A stretch of DNA of 64,000 nt. It comes from Saprospiraceae bacterium UBA6168. Its GTDB lineage: Bacteria > Bacteroidota > Bacteroidia > Chitinophagales > Saprospiraceae. Positions within the stretch are counted from its first letter, which is position 1. Every line of letters starts with the position of its first letter. A program made the translations under genes and the position numbers. The notes below the pieces were generated by a model that saw only the letters and a list, made by a program, of their open reading frames with translations, was not told the DNA's origin and did no database searches. The stretch covers positions 1 to 64,000 of the forward strand of contig DIUC01000061.1 of assembly GCA_002435785.1 (NCBI GenBank). The letters are read 5' to 3'. Below, in pieces: positions 63,001 through 64,000 of the stretch.

Positions 63001-64000
63001 GATGAACTTGGGGCAGACCTACTATATTTCGCCCGCCGTCGGTCCCGATTTGGGTGGCACGGTGGATTTTAACAGCAGTTGTTTTAAATTGTCCCCCGGC
63101 CAGCCCATTGTTTTTTATTCAAAACCTGAGGTGGATATTTTGCAGCCAGATACCCTGACCTGCTCAATTAATTCATTGACCCTCAATAGTTTGCCAAATG
63201 GCGGCAGTGGCGACTATGGCTTTGAGTGGGCGGGGCCATCCAATTTTAGTTCAAACTTGGCCAATCCGGCGGTGAGTGAAGCAGGCACCTACCTGCTCAC
63301 CCTTACCGACAACCTGACTGGCTGCAAAACCCAGTCCGCCACGGCGGTGGCAAGTGACACGGCGCTGCCCGTGTTCACGGTGACGAGCAGCGAAATCAAC
63401 TGCCAACAACCCAATGCCACTTTGGAGGCCGTTTCGCAAATGCCCGGTGTCACCTATACTTGGACTTTCCCGACTGGCGGTGTGCAGACTGGCGCAACCA
63501 TTTCCACCAACATCCCCGGTGACTATGCCGTGACGGCCCTCGGTACGAACGGCTGCTCGGCCCAGGCCACCACATTCGTCATGGACAATGGCGTGCCACC
63601 CAGCATTTCCGCTATTGGCGGCACCATTAATTGCGCCCAGCCGACGGCACAGCTCGTGGCCAGCTCGAATGAGCCGTCGGCTACTTTCACTTGGACACTG
63701 CCCGACGGCTCAGTAGCCGCTGGTGCCACCCTTTCTACCAGCTTGCTTGGCAGCTACATGGTCGTATTATCGGCGCCGAACGGCTGTACCGCCGAAGCCA
63801 CCGCCGCCGTTGCCGAAGGCCCCGACCCGGATCTCGTGACGGAGGTGGAGGTGACGCACCCAACCTGTTTTGGCTACTCGGACGGCTCCATAAAAGTGCT
63901 GGGCACGACGGGGGGAACTGCACCCTACGAGTACACCCTGAACGATTCACTTGCAGGCGATTTTTTCCAAAACCTGTCTGCGGGAGATTACTTGCTCACT
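60098..64000 (+). CDS. giant SprB-repeat-type surface protein (3' truncated by window)
   Basis: The frame is open from an ATG at 60098 to the last base (1301 codons), so the 3' end lies outside the window. A signal peptide (KKTLLPLVFCFLWLGAKAQ) is followed by Cys-rich modules with paired motifs: NNQWIGFSPC / NNQWLKFVACETEAQLEFGV and LVPGNVYYLMIDGFSGDVCD / LTLGETYYLMVDGIGGDICS. These look like two copies of a proprotein-convertase-P-like beta-sandwich. PKD/Ig-like modules then appear, and the end shows a SprB-type repeat (VTHPTCFGYSDGSIKVLGTT, GGTAPYEYTLNDS, LSAGDYLLT). SprB is the mobile gliding adhesin of Flavobacterium. Adhesion or gliding is likely, and a T9SS C-terminus is expected beyond the window. 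It forms an operon with the gene ending at 60084. Confidence 0.85.
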   Translation, partial: MKKTLLPLVFCFLWLGAKAQNCEPSFDCNIAPILCGADLNGLQASTVFNSPTYTIPPGFGFICQNSVIDNNQWIGFSPCTPNVMLLIQVNGCILGNGLQAVIFETVDCQNFVAYSNCLPEIAPFSTGVLTANNLVPGNVYYLMIDGFSGDVCDYEVSVLSGIDTNVPVFGAEMPGFVDGPAAVGCGTPNGYTAAYAVTPPMCENTGGSSCPGGSTITPDDFCYFYNWTLPQGAVIIDHSANFDEVEIDFSNAVSGLITVTAEFDDQCDCHCGYCPTTLGILPFSVQVNQPTVQVLPPLTLCEGDAFFFCGQTYQLGTNGTTFQCANGCDMQMQEVFVEPCNCPQYNLPIAPADSCQTAPSFCASYLNGYCSSNLGFSPDIPGNLASVIPCTIENNQWLKFVACETEAQLEFGVSNCLSATGLEFFVLQTTDCQIFVTQSACFEVADGASDTITLVGLTLGETYYLMVDGIGGDICSWEILSTVGVSDGATYQEDNTPGQVTGPASVCAGGSASFTFTSPICDLIPVGGCPAAFQQVCTPQLDSCFASIQYDTIWHVTPAGTVFMNDDSMGLTVTVVFPDTLPVPPSGFLEFTISVELVPVLADTLPCCPAECLQIIPDTEPCAILPLVIRVCAPESLSEYHVICPGECVNAFGQTFCSPGTFTVTKQDECGCTDTYTVVIDWITESPTTVSPPSFACAPDGTTYTVSFDLISFGNFVLVDGQPFFGTTYTSAPIPSGQPFLFLVTSIGVCGPSFSIPVSGSHTCPPCIGGTNDLGTITLCPGECYPLLGNSYCNPGSYSELLYDPVLDCYETYIFTLEQIVEATLATGPVAEFCEATNLYYSVGFSIEGGTAPFLVNGNPVTGNFYQSGLIPTGQPYAFTVTDAATCNPQEINIGGIFTCPCVNSPGTVELAVIHQCEGEMATVGFNNDAVVGPGELLVFVLHTSSGGGLGTVVGVNATGSFGYVLGLMNLGQTYYISPAVGPDLGGTVDFNSSCFKLSPGQPIVFYSKPEVDILQPDTLTCSINSLTLNSLPNGGSGDYGFEWAGPSNFSSNLANPAVSEAGTYLLTLTDNLTGCKTQSATAVASDTALPVFTVTSSEINCQQPNATLEAVSQMPGVTYTWTFPTGGVQTGATISTNIPGDYAVTALGTNGCSAQATTFVMDNGVPPSISAIGGTINCAQPTAQLVASSNEPSATFTWTLPDGSVAAGATLSTSLLGSYMVVLSAPNGCTAEATAAVAEGPDPDLVTEVEVTHPTCFGYSDGSIKVLGTTGGTAPYEYTLNDSLAGDFFQNLSAGDYLLT

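Overview
The window looks like a chromosomal segment of a Bacteroidota bacterium, most likely of the Saprospiraceae/Saprospiria type. The evidence is: several secreted proteins ending in type IX secretion (T9SS) type A sorting domains; very large repeat-rich surface proteins (HYR-like, SprB-like, DUF4394, CHRD); promoters of the Bacteroidota form TTG-N17-23-TAnnTTTG; almost no Shine-Dalgarno sequences; and intergenic hairpin elements typical of the group. Placement below phylum is inferred from gene content only. No rRNA, tRNA, CRISPR array, integrase or transposase was seen.

Layout. 1-4584: 3' part of a giant repeat adhesin, then a gene-poor stretch with a frameshifted secreted-protein remnant. 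5.7-8.9 kb: an animal-type glutaminase (EF-hand-like, glutaminase and ankyrin parts) followed by an ammonium transporter. 9.1-11.7 kb: a 7TM histidine kinase and a LuxR-type response regulator, convergent with zero spacing. 11.8-15.8 kb (minus): an HmuY-like T9SS protein, a PQQ dehydrogenase with an inserted cytochrome c domain, and ywbE. 16.0-19.9 kb: a lipoprotein, an ECF sigma factor and an overlapping gene whose product has a cytoplasmic tail, one TM helix, a long linker and an outer-membrane barrel, like a dual membrane-spanning anti-sigma factor. 20-26 kb: a secreted unknown, a Tat-exported Gfo/Idh oxidoreductase, a small T9SS protein, a MarC protein, and KDG kinase plus KDPG aldolase (end of 2-keto-3-deoxygluconate catabolism). 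26-34.3 kb: a DUF6934 gene pair, an S9 peptidase, an Uma2 protein, a cytochrome c, an alpha-galactosidase-like hydrolase, a small unknown and a zinc alcohol dehydrogenase. 34.8-37.7 kb: one DUF4331 domain apparently split over two exported proteins, then a TPR protein. 38-45 kb: an 1816-aa secreted protein with three DUF4394 and six CHRD domains, a VWA lipoprotein and two inverted-repeat elements. 45.2-46.6 kb: a di-heme cytochrome c peroxidase.

46.7-54.7 kb (minus) is the most unusual part. A 2-oxoacid:ferredoxin oxidoreductase operon (korA, korB and an 858-aa ferredoxin-tailed protein with a degenerate PFOR-like region) lies between an intact argS and a 3' fragment of a second argS. The two argS 3' ends differ mostly at synonymous sites, so both were once under selection. 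This fits insertion or allelic recombination of the kor cassette at argS. korA is frameshifted at an eight-base homopolymer, and argS carries an in-frame 76-bp palindromic insert.

54.7-64 kb: a probably leaderless metallophosphoesterase, a helical-repeat unknown, a T9SS protein with propeller-like repeats and a DUF7619-like domain, and the 5' part of a giant SprB-repeat protein that runs off the window.
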